Shown in pieces: positions 51,518 to 60,535 of a stretch of DNA of 64,000 nt. Source of the DNA: Thiobacillus sp. 0-1251 (GTDB lineage: Bacteria; Pseudomonadota; Gammaproteobacteria; Burkholderiales; Thiobacillaceae); NCBI GenBank assembly GCA_001899305.1, contig MKWL01000015.1, positions 186,001 through 250,000 on the forward strand. Reading direction: 5' to 3'. The notes beneath the pieces were generated by a model. It was not told the DNA's origin. It did no database searches and saw only the letters and a list, made by a program, of their open reading frames with translations. The translations under genes and the position numbers were made by a program. Numbering within the stretch: position 1 is the first letter of the stretch; every line of letters starts with the position of its first letter.

Positions 51518-52435
51518 TCAGCCTTTCAGACGCCGCTGCAACTCCGGCATGGCCCCTTCGACGGCACGCCGGCCGGCATCGATCGCGACATCGCCCCGGT
51601 GAAACTCCATCAAGCCCAGGTCCGCGAGCAGTGGCGTCACCATCACGTCGGCCGGTTCGCCGGCCAGCCGGCTGCGTGTGATAAGCACCTGCATGATGTT
51701 GATGCTGCTTGCCAGTACGTCGAGCATGGCCGGCGGTTTGGGCCCGCTGTCGTGGTTGAGGCCGAGTTGCGACATGCCATTCTGGATGCGTGCCATCACG
51801 CTGTCGGTCAGCGTTTCAGGTTCTGCCGCGGTGCGCTGACGCAGCCTGCTCTTGGCCGGCTTGGGTTTGAGGTGGCGGCCGAGCAGATCGGCGTTCAGAT
51901 CGACTGCGATCACGAGGTCGGCGCCCATCGCCCGGCATAGCGACACGGGAACCGGGTTGACCAGGCCGCCATCGACCAGCCAGTTGCCGTCGTACAGCGC
52001 AGGCGTGAACAGCCCGGGCAGCGCGATCGAGGCGCGCACCGCGTCCGTCACCGGGCCCTCGCGCAGCCATATTTCGCGGCCGCGTTGCAGGTCGGTGGCG
52101 ACGGCGCCGAACGGGCGGGCCAGTTCGCGAATGTCGCGATCGACGAAATGGTTGCGGAAGAACTCGATCAACCGGTCGCCCTTGATCAATCCGCTGCCGA
52201 GTGAAAAATCCAGGAAGCCCACCACGGTCTGCAGGCGCAGGCTGCGCACCCAGGCCTCCAGGCGGTCGAGTTCGCCGCCGACATAGGCGGCACCCACCAG
52301 CGCGCCGATCGAGGTGCCGCAGACCAGATCGGGTTCGATGCCGGCTTCCGCCAGTGCGCGGATGACGCCGATATGTGCCCAGCCGCGCGCCGAGCCGCCG
52401 CCAAGCGCCAGACCGATGAGGGGCGGTTTGCTCAC
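51518..52435 (-). CDS. Patatin-like phospholipase family protein (RssA-like)
   Basis: A 305-residue serine hydrolase fold. The nucleophile Ser42 is in GTSIG, an oxyanion stretch GGGSARG is at 12-18, and the dyad Asp lies in LVDGGLVNPVP. These enzymes cleave acyl esters of lipids. It starts seven bases after the end of the ribonucleotide reductase gene on the same strand, an odd pairing that I would treat as readthrough. Confidence 0.88.
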   Translation of the reverse strand: MSKPPLIGLALGGGSARGWAHIGVIRALAEAGIEPDLVCGTSIGALVGAAYVGGELDRLEAWVRSLRLQTVVGFLDFSLGSGLIKGDRLIEFFRNHFVDRDIRELARPFGAVATDLQRGREIWLREGPVTDAVRASIALPGLFTPALYDGNWLVDGGLVNPVPVSLCRAMGADLVIAVDLNADLLGRHLKPKPAKSRLRQRTAAEPETLTDSVMARIQNGMSQLGLNHDSGPKPPAMLDVLASSINIMQVLITRSRLAGEPADVMVTPLLADLGLMEFHRGDVAIDAGRRAVEGAMPELQRRLKG

Positions 52436-52442
52436 GATGGGG

Positions 52443-54176
52443 TCAATCCGCCTCGCGTTCGATGCCGCAGCATTGGACCCGCTCGCCGGCCGGCTCGCTC
52501 AGGATGGCGCCGGTGACCGGGTTGGGACGAAATACGGTGCAGCCCTTGAGGCCCAGCGCATGTGCCTGCCGGTAGAGATCCTCGAAACGCTCGAACGGGA
52601 TGTCGGCGGCGACGTTGATGGTTTTCGAAATGGCGTTGTCGACAAAGGGCTGGAGCGCCGCCTGCATGTGCAGATGGGCGAGCGGGTCGATCTGCTGCGC
52701 CTCGATCAGCGTAGGTGGCAGGCCTGTATGGCCTTGCTGTTGCCACAGATGGGCGGCGTGATCGACCACGCGGTGGGTGTGATACTCGCCGTCCGCTTCG
52801 AGCACGCGGCGCTCTGCTTCGGCGGAGAAAATCGGTTCGATGCCGCTGGAAAGATTGTTGGCGAGCAGGCTGATGGTACCGGCCGGTGCGATGGCCAATA
52901 CATGGCTGTTGCGGATGCCGTGTACGGCGATGGCGTCGCGGATGCCGGCCGGCAGGCGGGTGGCGAAACCGCTCGCCAGGAAAGCGTCGCGCTCGAAGGC
53001 AGGAAACGCGCCTTTCTCGTGCGCGAGCTCGACCGACGCCTGGTAAGCATGGTCGCGCACCGCCTGCATCGCCTGCGCGGCCAGGCGTTGCGCAGCTTCG
53101 CTGTCGTAGCGCAGGCCCAGCAGCACCAGCGCGTCAGCCAGTCCGGTGATGCCGAGGCCGATGCGGCGTTTCAGGCGCGCTTCCTGGGCCTGTGCCGGCA
53201 GCGGGTAGCGCGAGACGTCGATGACATTGTCGAGAAAGCGTACCGCGTGCGCTGCCGCGTCGGCCAGTGCGGCGAGATCGAGACGCGCGTCGGCGGTAAA
53301 AGGTGATGTCACGAAGGCGGTCAGATTGAGCGAGCCGAGGTCGCAGGCGCCATAGGGCGGCAGCGGGATCTCGCCGCAGGGATTGGTGGCGGTCAGGATC
53401 TCACGGCCCGCCAGCGTGTTGTCGCGGTTGATGGTGTCGGCGAACAACACGCCAGGCTCGGCGGTGTCGTAGGCGGCGCGCAGGATGCGCTGCCACAGCG
53501 CGCGCGCTTTCACCGTACGTGCGCCGGCCAGGCCGGGAAACGTCAGTGGCCAGTCGCGGTCCCCATCCACCGCCGCCATGAAGGCGTCGCTCACCAGTAC
53601 CGACAGGTTGAAGTGCCGCAGCACTGCGGGGTCGCGCTTGGCGTCGACGAAGGTCTCGATATCGGGATGGTCGCAGCGCAGCGTCGCCATCATGGCGCCG
53701 CGCCGTGCGCCGGTCGACAGCAAGGTCGCACACATCGCGTCCCAGATGTGCATGAACGACACCGGGCCGGACGCGATGCTGCCGGTGGCCTGCGCCACCA
53801 TGCCGGCCGGACGCAGGGTGGAAAAATCATAGCCCACGCCGCCGCCGTGCTGCATCGTGAGCGCGCCTTCCTTCAGCGCCTCGAAAATGTGCTCGAGGTC
53901 GTCGGCGATCTCGCCCATGACGAAGCAGTTGAACAGCGTCACCCGGCGGCCGGTGCCTGCACCGGCAAGAATGCGACCCCCAGGCAGGAAGCGGAAATCG
54001 TCCAGCAGCGTGGCGAAACGTTCGGTCCATTGTTCACGCCGGTCCGTTTCGGCCTGCGCGATCGCCTGCGCCACGCGCCGCCAGCTGGCGCGGATATCGG
54101 GTTCGCCCGCGGCGCGGTAGCGGGTTTCCCAGATATGGCGGGAGATGTCCATGCTGAATGGGTCGTTCGTCTTCAT
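52443..54176 (-). CDS. nrdJ: Adenosylcobalamin-dependent ribonucleotide reductase (class II)
   Basis: A 577-residue class II reductase that makes deoxynucleotides with coenzyme B12 and needs no oxygen. Active-site residues Asn265, Cys267 and Glu269 lie in NPCGEIPLPP; Cys278 is 11 residues further on and, with Cys84 in FNCF, forms the redox pair, the spacing seen in the Thermotoga enzyme. The length is shorter than usual for dimeric class II enzymes. An in-frame ATG at 54152 is an alternative start. It may feed thioredoxin-dependent reduction. No cobalamin riboswitch is apparent upstream. Confidence 0.88.
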   Translation of the reverse strand: MKTNDPFSMDISRHIWETRYRAAGEPDIRASWRRVAQAIAQAETDRREQWTERFATLLDDFRFLPGGRILAGAGTGRRVTLFNCFVMGEIADDLEHIFEALKEGALTMQHGGGVGYDFSTLRPAGMVAQATGSIASGPVSFMHIWDAMCATLLSTGARRGAMMATLRCDHPDIETFVDAKRDPAVLRHFNLSVLVSDAFMAAVDGDRDWPLTFPGLAGARTVKARALWQRILRAAYDTAEPGVLFADTINRDNTLAGREILTATNPCGEIPLPPYGACDLGSLNLTAFVTSPFTADARLDLAALADAAAHAVRFLDNVIDVSRYPLPAQAQEARLKRRIGLGITGLADALVLLGLRYDSEAAQRLAAQAMQAVRDHAYQASVELAHEKGAFPAFERDAFLASGFATRLPAGIRDAIAVHGIRNSHVLAIAPAGTISLLANNLSSGIEPIFSAEAERRVLEADGEYHTHRVVDHAAHLWQQQGHTGLPPTLIEAQQIDPLAHLHMQAALQPFVDNAISKTINVAADIPFERFEDLYRQAHALGLKGCTVFRPNPVTGAILSEPAGERVQCCGIEREAD

Positions 54177-54270
54177 GCGGATACGATGTCAGGCGGCGTT
54201 TGAGGCATTATCTGCCTCCTGACGTTTTCTGGGCAGCGGTCCTTTGGATATGGCTGCTTTGTTTCTGACC

Positions 54271-55254
54271 ATGATGGATTCATCCCACCCGTATTCCGCC
54301 CTGACACCGGACTGTGCGCTCGACGCGCTCGACAGCACCGGCCTCAGGACCGATGGCCGCCTGCTGGCCTTGAACAGTTACGAAAACCGCGTCTACCAGA
54401 TGGGCGTCGAAGACGCGCAGCCGGTCGTCGTCAAGTTCTATCGTCCTGGACGCTGGCGCGACGACGCGATCCTGGAGGAACATGTCTACACGCAAGATCT
54501 GGCCGAGCGTGAAATCCCGGTGGTGGCGCCACTACGGTTGAACGGCGCCACGCTCCACCTGCATGCCGGTTTTCGGTTTGCGGTCTATCCTAAACAGGGT
54601 GGCCGCATGCCCGAGTTCGATCGCGCCGATGCGCTTGAATGGATGGGCCGCTTCCTCGGGCGCATCCATGCGGTCGGCGCAACGGCGGATTTCGCGCACC
54701 GACCGGTACTCGATCTGGAGACCTTCGGTTACGCGTCACGCGATTTTCTGCAGCAGGGCCGCTGGCTGCCGGCCGACCTGATCGCCGCATGGGACAGTGT
54801 GGTCGAGCATGCGCTTGCCAGTGTGGCGCACTGCTACGCACGTGCCGGGGCGGTGCGCACCCTCCGCCTGCACGGCGACTGCCACGCCGGCAACGTGCTG
54901 TGGACCGAAGCCGGGCCGCACTTCGTCGACTTCGACGACAGCCGCATGGGCCCGGCAGTGCAGGACCTGTGGATGTTGTTGTCCGGCGAACGCGAGGAGC
55001 AACAGGCGCAGATGAACGCGATCCTGACGGGCTACGAGGACTTCATGGAGTTCGATCCGCGCGAACTCCATCTGGTCGAAGCGCTCAGAACCTTGCGGCT
55101 GATCCACTATGCAGCCTGGCTGGCCCGGCGCTGGGACGACCCGGCTTTCCCTGCTGCGTTTCCGTGGTTCAATACGCAACAGTATTGGCAGGCGCGCATC
55201 CTCGAATTACGCGAGCAGATCGCGCTGATGGGCGAGCCGCCACTGGCGGCTTGA
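54271..55254 (+). CDS. srkA: SrkA/RdoA-type stress response protein kinase
   Basis: A 327-residue kinase of the aminoglycoside-phosphotransferase fold. The nucleotide-binding part has VVVKFYRPGRW (Lys), the catalytic loop is HGDCHAGN and the metal aspartate is in VDFDD, the SrkA pattern. In E. coli SrkA (YihE) counters the MazF toxin and protects cells under Cpx stress. I start at the ATG at 54271; ATGs at 54250 and 54274 and a TTG at 54244 are possible, none with a good ribosome site. The following amidotransferase starts after 13 bases. Confidence 0.88.
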   Translation: MMDSSHPYSALTPDCALDALDSTGLRTDGRLLALNSYENRVYQMGVEDAQPVVVKFYRPGRWRDDAILEEHVYTQDLAEREIPVVAPLRLNGATLHLHAGFRFAVYPKQGGRMPEFDRADALEWMGRFLGRIHAVGATADFAHRPVLDLETFGYASRDFLQQGRWLPADLIAAWDSVVEHALASVAHCYARAGAVRTLRLHGDCHAGNVLWTEAGPHFVDFDDSRMGPAVQDLWMLLSGEREEQQAQMNAILTGYEDFMEFDPRELHLVEALRTLRLIHYAAWLARRWDDPAFPAAFPWFNTQQYWQARILELREQIALMGEPPLAA

Positions 55255-55267
55255 TGAGGACAAAGGC

Positions 55268-57049
55268 ATGTGCGGCATAGCAGGTGAATTCCGATTCGAC
55301 AACACGGCGCCCGATGCGGCAGCGATGGCGCGGATGCTGGCCAGGCTGGCCAGGCGCGGGCCGGACGCCGAAGGCCAGCACACCGATGGCCCCGTCCGCC
55401 TGGGCCACCGGCGGCTGGCGATCATCGACCTGTCGCCGCGCTCGCGCCAGCCGATGGTCGACGCCGCCAGCGGCACCGCGCTGGTGTTTAACGGCACCAT
55501 CTACAACTACCCGGAACTGCGTGCCGAGCTGATCGATCTTGGCCATGTCTTCCATTCCGACGGCGATACCGAGGTCATCCTGCGCGCCTACCTGGAGTGG
55601 GGCGAGGCCTGCGTCGAGCGCCTGCACGGCATGTTCGCGTTCGCCATCTGGAATCGCGAGGAACTGTTCCTGGCGCGCGACCGCCTCGGCATCAAGCCGT
55701 TGTACTACAGCGAAAACCTCGGGCGCTTCCGCTTCGCTTCGACGCCCCAGGCCTTGATCGCCGCAGGCGGCGTCGACACCAGCATTGACGCCGTGGCGCT
55801 GCACCACCTGTTCACCCTGCATGCAGTGGTGCCGGCGCCTCGCACGATCCTCAACGGCATCCGCAAGCTCGCTCCCGGCACCACGCTGACGGTGAACGCG
55901 CGCGGCGAACTCTGCCACCGGAAATACTGGTCACTGAAAGCGCAGCGGCCGGCCCAGTCGGCTGCCCAATCGGAATGGGGCGAAGCCGAGTGGACCGAGG
56001 CCATCCACGACAGCCTGCGCCAGGCGGTGAAAAAACGCATCGAGATTGCCGACGTCAAGGTCGGGGTCTTGCTGTCCGGTGGGCTCGATTCGAGCCTGCT
56101 GGTGGCCCTGCTCGCCGAACAGGGCGTGCCCGACCTGATGACCTTCTCGGTCGGTTTCGAGGACCAGCCGGAAGAGCGCGGCAACGAGTTCGAATATTCC
56201 GACCCGGTGGCGGCCATGTACGGCACCCGCCACCACAAGTACCTGATCCCCAATTCGGAGGTGCTGCGTCGCCTGCCCGAGGCCGTCGACCAGATGTCCG
56301 AGCCGATGTTCGCGCAGGACGCGGTGGCCTTTTATCTCCTGTCCGAACAGGTCAGCAAGACGGTCAAGGTGGTGCAGAGCGGGCAAGGTGCGGACGAGGT
56401 GTTCGGCGGCTATTTCTGGTATCCGCGCATGGCGGCGGAAACGGACGGGACTCCACTGGAGCGCTTCCGCCGCCACTATTTCGACCGCGACCACGACGAG
56501 TTCCTGGACATGGCGATGCCGGCCTATCACGGTCCGGATTACACGGCGGAAACCATTGCGGCGCATCTGGCGGAACCTTTCGCCGACGACTTCATCGATC
56601 AGGTATTGCGCATGGACACGACCATGCTCATCACCGACGATCCGGTGAAACGGGTCGACAACATGACCATGGCCTGGGGGCTGGAGGCGCGCGTGCCCTT
56701 TCTCGACCACCAGCTGGTGGAACTTGCCGCGGCGATGCCCGCCCAACTGAAGCTGGCATCCGAGGGCAAGCACGTGCTGAAGAACATCGCGCGCGGCCTG
56801 ATCCCGGATGCGGTGATCGACCGCAAGAAGGGTTACTTCCCCATGCCGGCGCTCAAATTCGTGCGAGGAGATTTTTTGTACTTCATGCAGGACATATTGA
56901 ATTCCCAGGCCTGCCGCGAGCGCGGCCTGTACCAGCGCAGTTACGTGAACAGGCTGCTGGATGCGCCGGAGAAGCACCACACCCGCATCCAGGGCAGCAA
57001 GCTGTGGCATCTGGCGCTGCTCGAATACTGGCTGCAGAAACATGCGTAG
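55268..57049 (+). CDS. AsnB-like N-acetylglutaminylglutamine amidotransferase
   Basis: A 593-residue class II glutamine amidotransferase: Cys2 after Met removal is the nucleophile, and the synthetase part carries the PP-loop SGGLDSS at 270-276. The opening CGIAGEFRF and the layout resemble the enzyme (AsnO) that makes the terminal amide of the osmolyte N-acetylglutaminylglutamine amide. It could instead be a general asparagine synthetase. The partner synthetase (ngg) is not next to it, which lowers certainty. A lytic transglycosylase gene overlaps its end by eight bases. Confidence 0.75.
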   Translation: MCGIAGEFRFDNTAPDAAAMARMLARLARRGPDAEGQHTDGPVRLGHRRLAIIDLSPRSRQPMVDAASGTALVFNGTIYNYPELRAELIDLGHVFHSDGDTEVILRAYLEWGEACVERLHGMFAFAIWNREELFLARDRLGIKPLYYSENLGRFRFASTPQALIAAGGVDTSIDAVALHHLFTLHAVVPAPRTILNGIRKLAPGTTLTVNARGELCHRKYWSLKAQRPAQSAAQSEWGEAEWTEAIHDSLRQAVKKRIEIADVKVGVLLSGGLDSSLLVALLAEQGVPDLMTFSVGFEDQPEERGNEFEYSDPVAAMYGTRHHKYLIPNSEVLRRLPEAVDQMSEPMFAQDAVAFYLLSEQVSKTVKVVQSGQGADEVFGGYFWYPRMAAETDGTPLERFRRHYFDRDHDEFLDMAMPAYHGPDYTAETIAAHLAEPFADDFIDQVLRMDTTMLITDDPVKRVDNMTMAWGLEARVPFLDHQLVELAAAMPAQLKLASEGKHVLKNIARGLIPDAVIDRKKGYFPMPALKFVRGDFLYFMQDILNSQACRERGLYQRSYVNRLLDAPEKHHTRIQGSKLWHLALLEYWLQKHA

Positions 57050-58292
57050 GACATTCCTGTTCCTGGCTGTGCTGGCTGCAGGCCCGGTTCAGGCGCAGGA
57101 CGACTTCGACAGCTGGCTCGGCGCCTTCCGCCAGGATGCCAGGGCGCAGGGTATTTCCCCGGCCACGCTCGACGCCGCACTGTCCGGCGTCGAGCCGAAC
57201 GAACGCGTGATCGAACTCGATCGCCGCCAGCCTGAATTCCTGCAGACCTTTTCCAATTATCTGGAGCGCCGCGTCACGCCGGACCAGGTGGCGCGCGGTC
57301 AGGACCAGCTGGAGCAGCACGCGGCGCTGCTGGATGCGGTCGAGCAGAAATACGGCATTCCGAAGACCGTACTGGTGGCGTTCTGGGGGCTGGAAACCCG
57401 ATACGGCACCGTGCTGGGCAGCCTCAACGTGCCGACGAGCCTGGCCACGCTGGCCTGGGACGGGCGGCGCAGCGGGTTCTTCCGCAACCAGCTGCTCGAT
57501 GCGCTGCGCATCATCGACGCAGGACACGTCAGCGCGACCGACATGAACGGTTCCTGGGCCGGTGCAATGGGCAATATGCAGTTCATGCCGTCGACTTTCC
57601 GCGCCTATGCGGTGGATGGCGACGGCGACGGCCGCATCGACGTGTGGCAGTCGCTGCCCGACGCCCTGTACTCCGCTGCCAACTACCTGCAGCAGGCTGG
57701 CTGGCATGCGAACGAGCCGGTGGCGATCGAGGTGCGGCTGCCGGAGGGGTTCGACTGGCGTCAGGCCAGGGTGGCGCATCGTCTGCCGGTGGCGGACTGG
57801 AAAGCCCTGGGCGTCCAGGCGGCGGATGCGGACGCCTTGCCCGAGGTGGCCGGACGCGCCGCCATCGTCCTGCCGCAGGGCTGGCAGGGTCCGGCTTTCA
57901 TGGTGTTCGATAATTTCGACGTGGTGATGAAGTGGAACCGCTCACAGAACTATGCACTGGCGGTGGCGCTGCTGTCGCACCAGTTGGCGGGAGGGCATGC
58001 GCTGGCCGCGCGTGAAGGCGAAGCCGGGGCACTCAGCGTCGAACAGTTGAAAGCGATGCAGCAGGCGCTCAACGAAATGGGCTTCGACGCCGGCACGCCG
58101 GACGGCCTGCTCGGTCCACACACGCAAACCGCGATTCGTGTGTACCAGGCCTTGCACCAGCTGCCGGTCGACGGCTATCCCGCACCGAGCGTGCTGGCGC
58201 ATGTCGAGCAGAGCCATGCCGCTGCCGCCGCTGCGGGCAAACTGACGCTGGCGCCCGCGCCGACCTTCGCCGAGCCCAGCGGCCTGCCCTGA
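57042..58292 (+). CDS. Lytic murein transglycosylase (MltB-family) with peptidoglycan-binding end
   Basis: A 416-residue exported enzyme. It has a short signal peptide (MRRTFLFLAVLAAGPVQA), the MltB catalytic domain with Glu118 in FWGLETRYG, the conserved GAMGNMQFMPSTF stretch, and a C-terminal peptidoglycan-binding domain (LNEMGFDAGTPDGLLGPHT). It cleaves murein without hydrolysis. There is no lipobox, so it is soluble rather than lipidated. It follows the amidotransferase with an eight-base overlap. Confidence 0.9.
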   Translation: MRRTFLFLAVLAAGPVQAQDDFDSWLGAFRQDARAQGISPATLDAALSGVEPNERVIELDRRQPEFLQTFSNYLERRVTPDQVARGQDQLEQHAALLDAVEQKYGIPKTVLVAFWGLETRYGTVLGSLNVPTSLATLAWDGRRSGFFRNQLLDALRIIDAGHVSATDMNGSWAGAMGNMQFMPSTFRAYAVDGDGDGRIDVWQSLPDALYSAANYLQQAGWHANEPVAIEVRLPEGFDWRQARVAHRLPVADWKALGVQAADADALPEVAGRAAIVLPQGWQGPAFMVFDNFDVVMKWNRSQNYALAVALLSHQLAGGHALAAREGEAGALSVEQLKAMQQALNEMGFDAGTPDGLLGPHTQTAIRVYQALHQLPVDGYPAPSVLAHVEQSHAAAAAAGKLTLAPAPTFAEPSGLP

Positions 58293-58347
58293 CGCACGCA
58301 TGCGGCAACTGTGATATTTTTTAGTCGTTCAATCCAGGAGACGAAGG

Positions 58348-58749
58348 GTGAGTGACGCGCGCAATGTGTTGGGCGGCCTGCTGCAGGAGTGCAGCGTTTC
58401 GCCGATGACCGGGTTCGTTCGCGATGGGGTCTGCCATACCGGTCCGCAGGATATCGGCAGCCATACCGTCTGCGCGCAGATGACCGATGCCTTCCTGCAG
58501 TATTCGCAAAGCCGCGGCAACGACCTCGTCACGCCGGTTCCGGAATACGGTTTTCCCGGCCTGAAGGCAGGCGATCGCTGGTGCGTGTGTGCCGCGCGCT
58601 GGCTCGAAGCCGCCGAGGACGGCATGGCGCCGCCGGTGGTGCTGGATGCGACCCATGAGCACACCCTGCAGACGGTCGCCCTGGCGGACCTCAAGTATCA
58701 CGCCCTGCGTTATCCCGATTACCCGGGCCAGTTGTTCCCCGAACCATGA
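58348..58749 (+). CDS. DUF2237 protein
   Basis: A 133-residue soluble protein. The family marks are NVLGGLLQECSVSPMTGFVRDG near the start and GDRWCVCAARW. Its function is unknown; homologues are found across proteobacteria and plants. The GTG at 58348 has a CAGGAG ribosome binding site. Its stop overlaps the zinc-ribbon gene's ATG by four bases. Confidence 0.87.
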   Translation: MSDARNVLGGLLQECSVSPMTGFVRDGVCHTGPQDIGSHTVCAQMTDAFLQYSQSRGNDLVTPVPEYGFPGLKAGDRWCVCAARWLEAAEDGMAPPVVLDATHEHTLQTVALADLKYHALRYPDYPGQLFPEP

Positions 58750-59120
58750 GCCTGGTCTGCTGGAAATGCGGCGCCAGCCTGGCCGGCATGCCCTTGCCGC
58801 TGTCGCGCCGGGATACCTGCCCGAGCTGCCGCGTCGACCTGCACGTCTGCAAGCTGTGTCGCCACTACGATGCGCACCGTGCCAGCCAATGCCGCGAGCT
58901 GGCGGCCGACCGGGTTGCCGACAAGACGCGTGTCAACGATTGCGGCTGGTTCGTGCCGCGGCCGGAAGCCTATCGGGGTGGCGGCGCGGTGATGGCGCAG
59001 CCCGGCCGTAGCGCGCTCGATGCGCTGTTCTCGAACGCATCCGGTACGAACCCGCCGGCCGACGGCGAACCCGACAAGCCGGCCTCCCCGGCTTCGCTCG
59101 ACGACCTGTTCAGGAAATAA
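58746..59120 (+). CDS. Zinc-ribbon protein with repeated LDxLF tail motif
   Basis: A 124-residue protein. Cysteine pairs CWKCG (near residue 5) and CPSC form a zinc ribbon, with more cysteines in CKLCRHY and a conserved NDCGWFVPRP. The tail carries a short motif twice, ALDALFSN and SLDDLFRK, about 28 residues apart, typical of a docking peptide. The function is unknown; the architecture resembles small proteins found near DUF2237 in proteobacteria. Its end overlaps the convergent EamA gene by 11 bases. Confidence 0.7.
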   Translation: MSLVCWKCGASLAGMPLPLSRRDTCPSCRVDLHVCKLCRHYDAHRASQCRELAADRVADKTRVNDCGWFVPRPEAYRGGGAVMAQPGRSALDALFSNASGTNPPADGEPDKPASPASLDDLFRK

Positions 59121-60000
59121 GCGGCCGCCGCAGCTGCCGCAGCGCCTGCCACTCATACAGCAACAGGCCCGCGCCGATCAGCGCGATGCCGGCCCAGCCG
59201 ATGCCCGGGATGCGTTCATGGTTCAGCGTCTGGCCGAGCAGCAGCGCCGACACGGGCGTGACCAGCATGATCAGCGCGATGCGGCCGGCGTCGAGATGCT
59301 TGATCATGTAGTAATACAGCGTGAAGCCCACCACCGAACCGAGGATGCCCAGATAGACAATGGCCGCGCCGGCGCGCAGCGTGGCGTCGGCGGGTAGCTG
59401 CGCGGCGTCGGCGATCACCCAGGCCAGCACGAAGCAGGGCACGGCCACGCCGAGCGAGCCGGTCGTGATGGCGAGCGACGAGACCCGCACGTTCAGGCGT
59501 TTGATCCACACCAGCCCCAGCGCCTGCAGCGCCATGCCGCTCACCGTCGCCAGCGTACCGAGCGCGGCGTGGCGGTCGCCCGGCCACGGCTGGCCGAAAA
59601 TCAGCCACAGCCCGGCCAGCGCCAGCGCCAGACCGGCGATGCGAAGCGGCGTGAGCGTGCGTTCGGCGAGCCACAGCGCGGCGAACACGCCGGTGACCAG
59701 CGGCGACAGCCCGAAGATGACCGAGATCAGCCCCGACGGAATGTGCAGCGCGCCCCAGTAGGTGAGTAGCATCGACGCGAACAGCGACAGCCCGCTGACC
59801 GCATACAGCCGGCGCGCGGCCGGGGTGAAGGGAAAGGCGGTGCGGGTGGCGGCGAGCAGCACGAGGCAGACCGCCAGGCCGATCAGCATGCGCGCCATCA
59901 CCGCGAAGCTGAAGCCGGCGCCCTGTGCACTCCACTGGATGGCGAGCGGCGTGGTCGACCAGATGAGGATGACGCCGAGATAGGCGGCAGGAACGGACAT
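59110..60000 (-). CDS. EamA-family (DMT) transporter
   Basis: A 296-residue protein with about ten membrane segments and two EamA repeats (the first with ALHIPSGLISVIFGLSPLV, the second with VYLGILGSVVGFTLYYYMI). Members export amino acids or other metabolites. The substrate is not visible. It follows rnk by 12 bases on the same strand and overlaps the zinc-ribbon gene's end. Confidence 0.88.
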   Translation of the reverse strand: MSVPAAYLGVILIWSTTPLAIQWSAQGAGFSFAVMARMLIGLAVCLVLLAATRTAFPFTPAARRLYAVSGLSLFASMLLTYWGALHIPSGLISVIFGLSPLVTGVFAALWLAERTLTPLRIAGLALALAGLWLIFGQPWPGDRHAALGTLATVSGMALQALGLVWIKRLNVRVSSLAITTGSLGVAVPCFVLAWVIADAAQLPADATLRAGAAIVYLGILGSVVGFTLYYYMIKHLDAGRIALIMLVTPVSALLLGQTLNHERIPGIGWAGIALIGAGLLLYEWQALRQLRRPLIS

Positions 60001-60012
60001 CGGGCCCCCGGC

Positions 60013-60429
60013 TCAGAGCATATAGTCGCCCGCGCGTTCGGGCTGATAGGGGATGTCGATGATGCGCGCACGCACGGTCTGTCCGCCCGGGACGCACCAT
60101 TCGATGTGCTGGCCGACCGCCAGGCCCAGTACGGCGATGCCTGCCGGTGCGGCCACCGACAGCTGGTCCGGGCGACCGGTGAAGTCGCGCGGGTACACCA
60201 GGGTCATCTCGACTTCCCGGTCCGCCGGTTCGAGCACGAAACGGATGCGCGAATTCATCGTCACGACGTTGGGCGGCATCGCTTCGGACGGGGCGATCTG
60301 CGCGCGATCGAGTTCCTCGCGCAGCGCCTCCACCCCGGGCTGGTCGTCTGGCAGGCCGGCGAGCATGGTTTCGAGGCGCTCCAGATCGCGCTCGGATACG
60401 GTGATGGCGGGACGGGTCGTGATTTCCAT
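60013..60429 (-). CDS. rnk: Nucleoside diphosphate kinase regulator Rnk
   Basis: A 138-residue protein: a helical N-terminal part (ITVSERDLERLETMLAGLPD) and a GreA/GreB-type C-terminal domain (NSRIRFVLEPADREVEMTLVYP, LSVAAPAGIAVLGLAVGQ). Rnk binds RNA polymerase and affects nucleotide balance and exopolysaccharide in pseudomonads. The ATG at 60429 gives this start; the upstream open frame runs through a terminator hairpin. Confidence 0.9.
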   Translation of the reverse strand: MEITTRPAITVSERDLERLETMLAGLPDDQPGVEALREELDRAQIAPSEAMPPNVVTMNSRIRFVLEPADREVEMTLVYPRDFTGRPDQLSVAAPAGIAVLGLAVGQHIEWCVPGGQTVRARIIDIPYQPERAGDYML

Positions 60430-60451
60430 GGCGGTCTCCTGGAACAAGTCT

Positions 60452-60486
60452 AAAAATGAAAACCGCCCGGGCCGAAGCCCGGGCGG
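60452..60486 (-). terminator. Rho-independent terminator after the thioredoxin-HEAT gene
   Basis: On the minus strand the stem 60486-60477 pairs with 60472-60463 (10 base pairs, loop TTCG), followed by GG, TTTT and another T-rich run to about 60452. It ends the transcript of the gene that stops at 60536 and separates it from rnk. Confidence 0.85.
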
Positions 60487-60535
60487 TGTATGCACAAAAC
60501 TATAGCACCGAAGGGGTGCCCGGGCCAGCCTGCAA

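Noticed and set aside
54202-54218. Hairpin GAGGCA-TTATC-TGCCTC between nrdJ and srkA as a terminator
   Set aside because: No T run follows on either strand, and the genes diverge, so termination here makes no sense.
55268-57049. Plain asparagine synthetase AsnB
   Set aside because: The opening and overall layout look more like the N-acetylglutaminylglutamine enzyme, though this is not certain.
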